A stretch of DNA of 6,325 nucleotides from CAYSBA01 sp964429075 [NCBI: uncultured bacterium] (lineage in GTDB: Bacteria > CAYSBA01): the NCBI GenBank assembly GCA_964429075.1, contig CAYSBA010000030.1, positions 3,162-9,486 of the forward strand, given 5' to 3'. Positions within the stretch are counted from its first letter, which is position 1, and the number at the start of each line of letters is the position of its first letter. Shown here in pieces: positions 6,133 through 6,325 of the stretch. The position numbers and the translations under genes are program-made. The notes below the pieces were generated by a model. The model was given only the letters and a program-made list of their open reading frames with translations, ran no database searches and was not told the origin of the DNA.

Positions 6133-6325
6133 GTGAAGAGATATTCTGAAGAAAAGCTAAGAAAGCTATTGTCTTCTTCTGACTTCAATCATTTTTTAAA
6201 TGAAGTCAAGACAAAAAAGCATGAGATCTCATTGTTAGAACAGCATAACAATGAGTTGCTTTTTCAGAAAGAACTACTTATTAATAAAATAGAGGTTCAG
6301 CAGAGGAATTCTACCGAATTTATGT
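6133..6325 (+). CDS. Unrecognised helical/coiled-coil protein, 5' part, cut by window end
   Basis: A frame starting at GTG 6133 stays open to the window end (64 codons), while the other two + frames close quickly. An in-frame stop at 6127-6129 makes this GTG the earliest start. TTG 6169 is a fallback. The peptide begins MKRYSEEKLRKLLSSSDF and continues with Leu/Ile at helical spacing among Glu, Lys, Gln and Asn (EISLLEQHNNELLFQKELL), suggesting a cytosolic amphipathic helix or coiled coil. There is no signal peptide. The gap to the GltG-like gene is eight bases and no Shine-Dalgarno is visible, so initiation would rely on coupling. Two inverted repeats lie inside it, one terminator-like. No function can be given. 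A non-coding downstream region is the alternative. Confidence 0.55.
   Translation, partial: MKRYSEEKLRKLLSSSDFNHFLNEVKTKKHEISLLEQHNNELLFQKELLINKIEVQQRNSTEFM
6181..6207. repeat. 7-bp inverted repeat (gacttca / tgaagtc)
   Basis: Arms at 6181-6187 and 6201-6207 are perfect complements around a 13-base AT-rich loop. No T-run follows. It lies within the partial downstream reading frame. A weak hairpin that may be chance in AT-rich DNA. Confidence 0.4.
6228..6264 (+). terminator. Perfect 10-bp hairpin followed by TTGCTTTTT: possible intrinsic terminator or attenuator
   Basis: Arms ctcattgtta (6228-6237) and taacaatgag (6246-6255) are perfectly complementary around an eight-base loop, and TTGCTTTTT follows at 6256-6264. 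The layout resembles a rho-independent terminator, but the stem has only three G-C pairs and the T-run is interrupted. It sits inside the open frame beginning at 6133. It would therefore act as an intragenic attenuator, or end the operon if that frame is not a gene, or be fortuitous. Confidence 0.35.

Noticed and set aside
1-6325. CRISPR arrays, tRNA or rRNA genes, insertion sequences, phage or toxin-antitoxin genes
   Set aside because: I looked for spaced direct repeats, transposase-like proteins with terminal repeats and structured RNA regions, and saw none. Coding genes fill nearly the whole window.

Overview
The window reads as one stretch of a single, tightly packed operon on the + strand of a Gram-negative bacterium. 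The DNA is AT-rich and the coding strand is strongly purine-rich (many AAA/AAG/GAA/GAG codons). The protein set is two TPR proteins (one a lipoprotein), one TolQ/ExbB channel protein, two TolR/ExbD proteins, and an FHA-like/transmembrane/TonB-like protein. This matches the core of the Agl-Glt envelope motor described in Myxococcus xanthus (gliding motility) and found more widely among former Deltaproteobacteria and some other phyla. I therefore infer a deltaproteobacterial-grade organism (Myxococcota, Bdellovibrionota, SAR324 or a related uncultured group). The exact lineage cannot be read from this window.

Layout. 1-976: 3' part of a long TPR protein (GltD/AgmU-like), start outside the window. 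973-2538: TPR lipoprotein (GltE-like), overlapping the previous gene by four bases. 2580-2867: small exported protein of unknown function. 2929-3585: TolQ/ExbB/MotA-family channel subunit (AglR-like). 3627-4175 and 4222-4767: two different ExbD/TolR-family subunits (AglQ/AglS-like). 4775-6124: GltG-like protein with a degenerate FHA-like N-terminus, one membrane helix, a Lys/Ala-rich periplasmic linker and an AgmX/TonB-type C-terminal domain. 6133-6325: start of a further, unrecognised helical protein, cut by the window end. Intergenic gaps are at most about 60 bases, and I see no convincing terminator between the genes.

How they may work together (inference from the Agl-Glt model). The TolQ/TolR-type trio forms a proton-driven inner-membrane motor. 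The GltG-like protein carries motion or force across the periplasm through its linker and TonB-like domain. The TPR lipoprotein, the large TPR protein and perhaps the small exported protein form the periplasmic/outer-membrane side. The same machinery can be used for gliding or for surface-polymer transport (as in the Nfs spore-coat variant), and the window does not decide between them.

The most notable detail is that the two ExbD paralogues differ at the proton-carrying position. The first has Asn28 where ExbD/TolR proteins normally have Asp, while the second keeps Asp36. The FHA-like domain has also lost its phosphothreonine-reading residues. A perfect 10-bp hairpin followed by a T-rich run lies inside the start of the last, partial gene.
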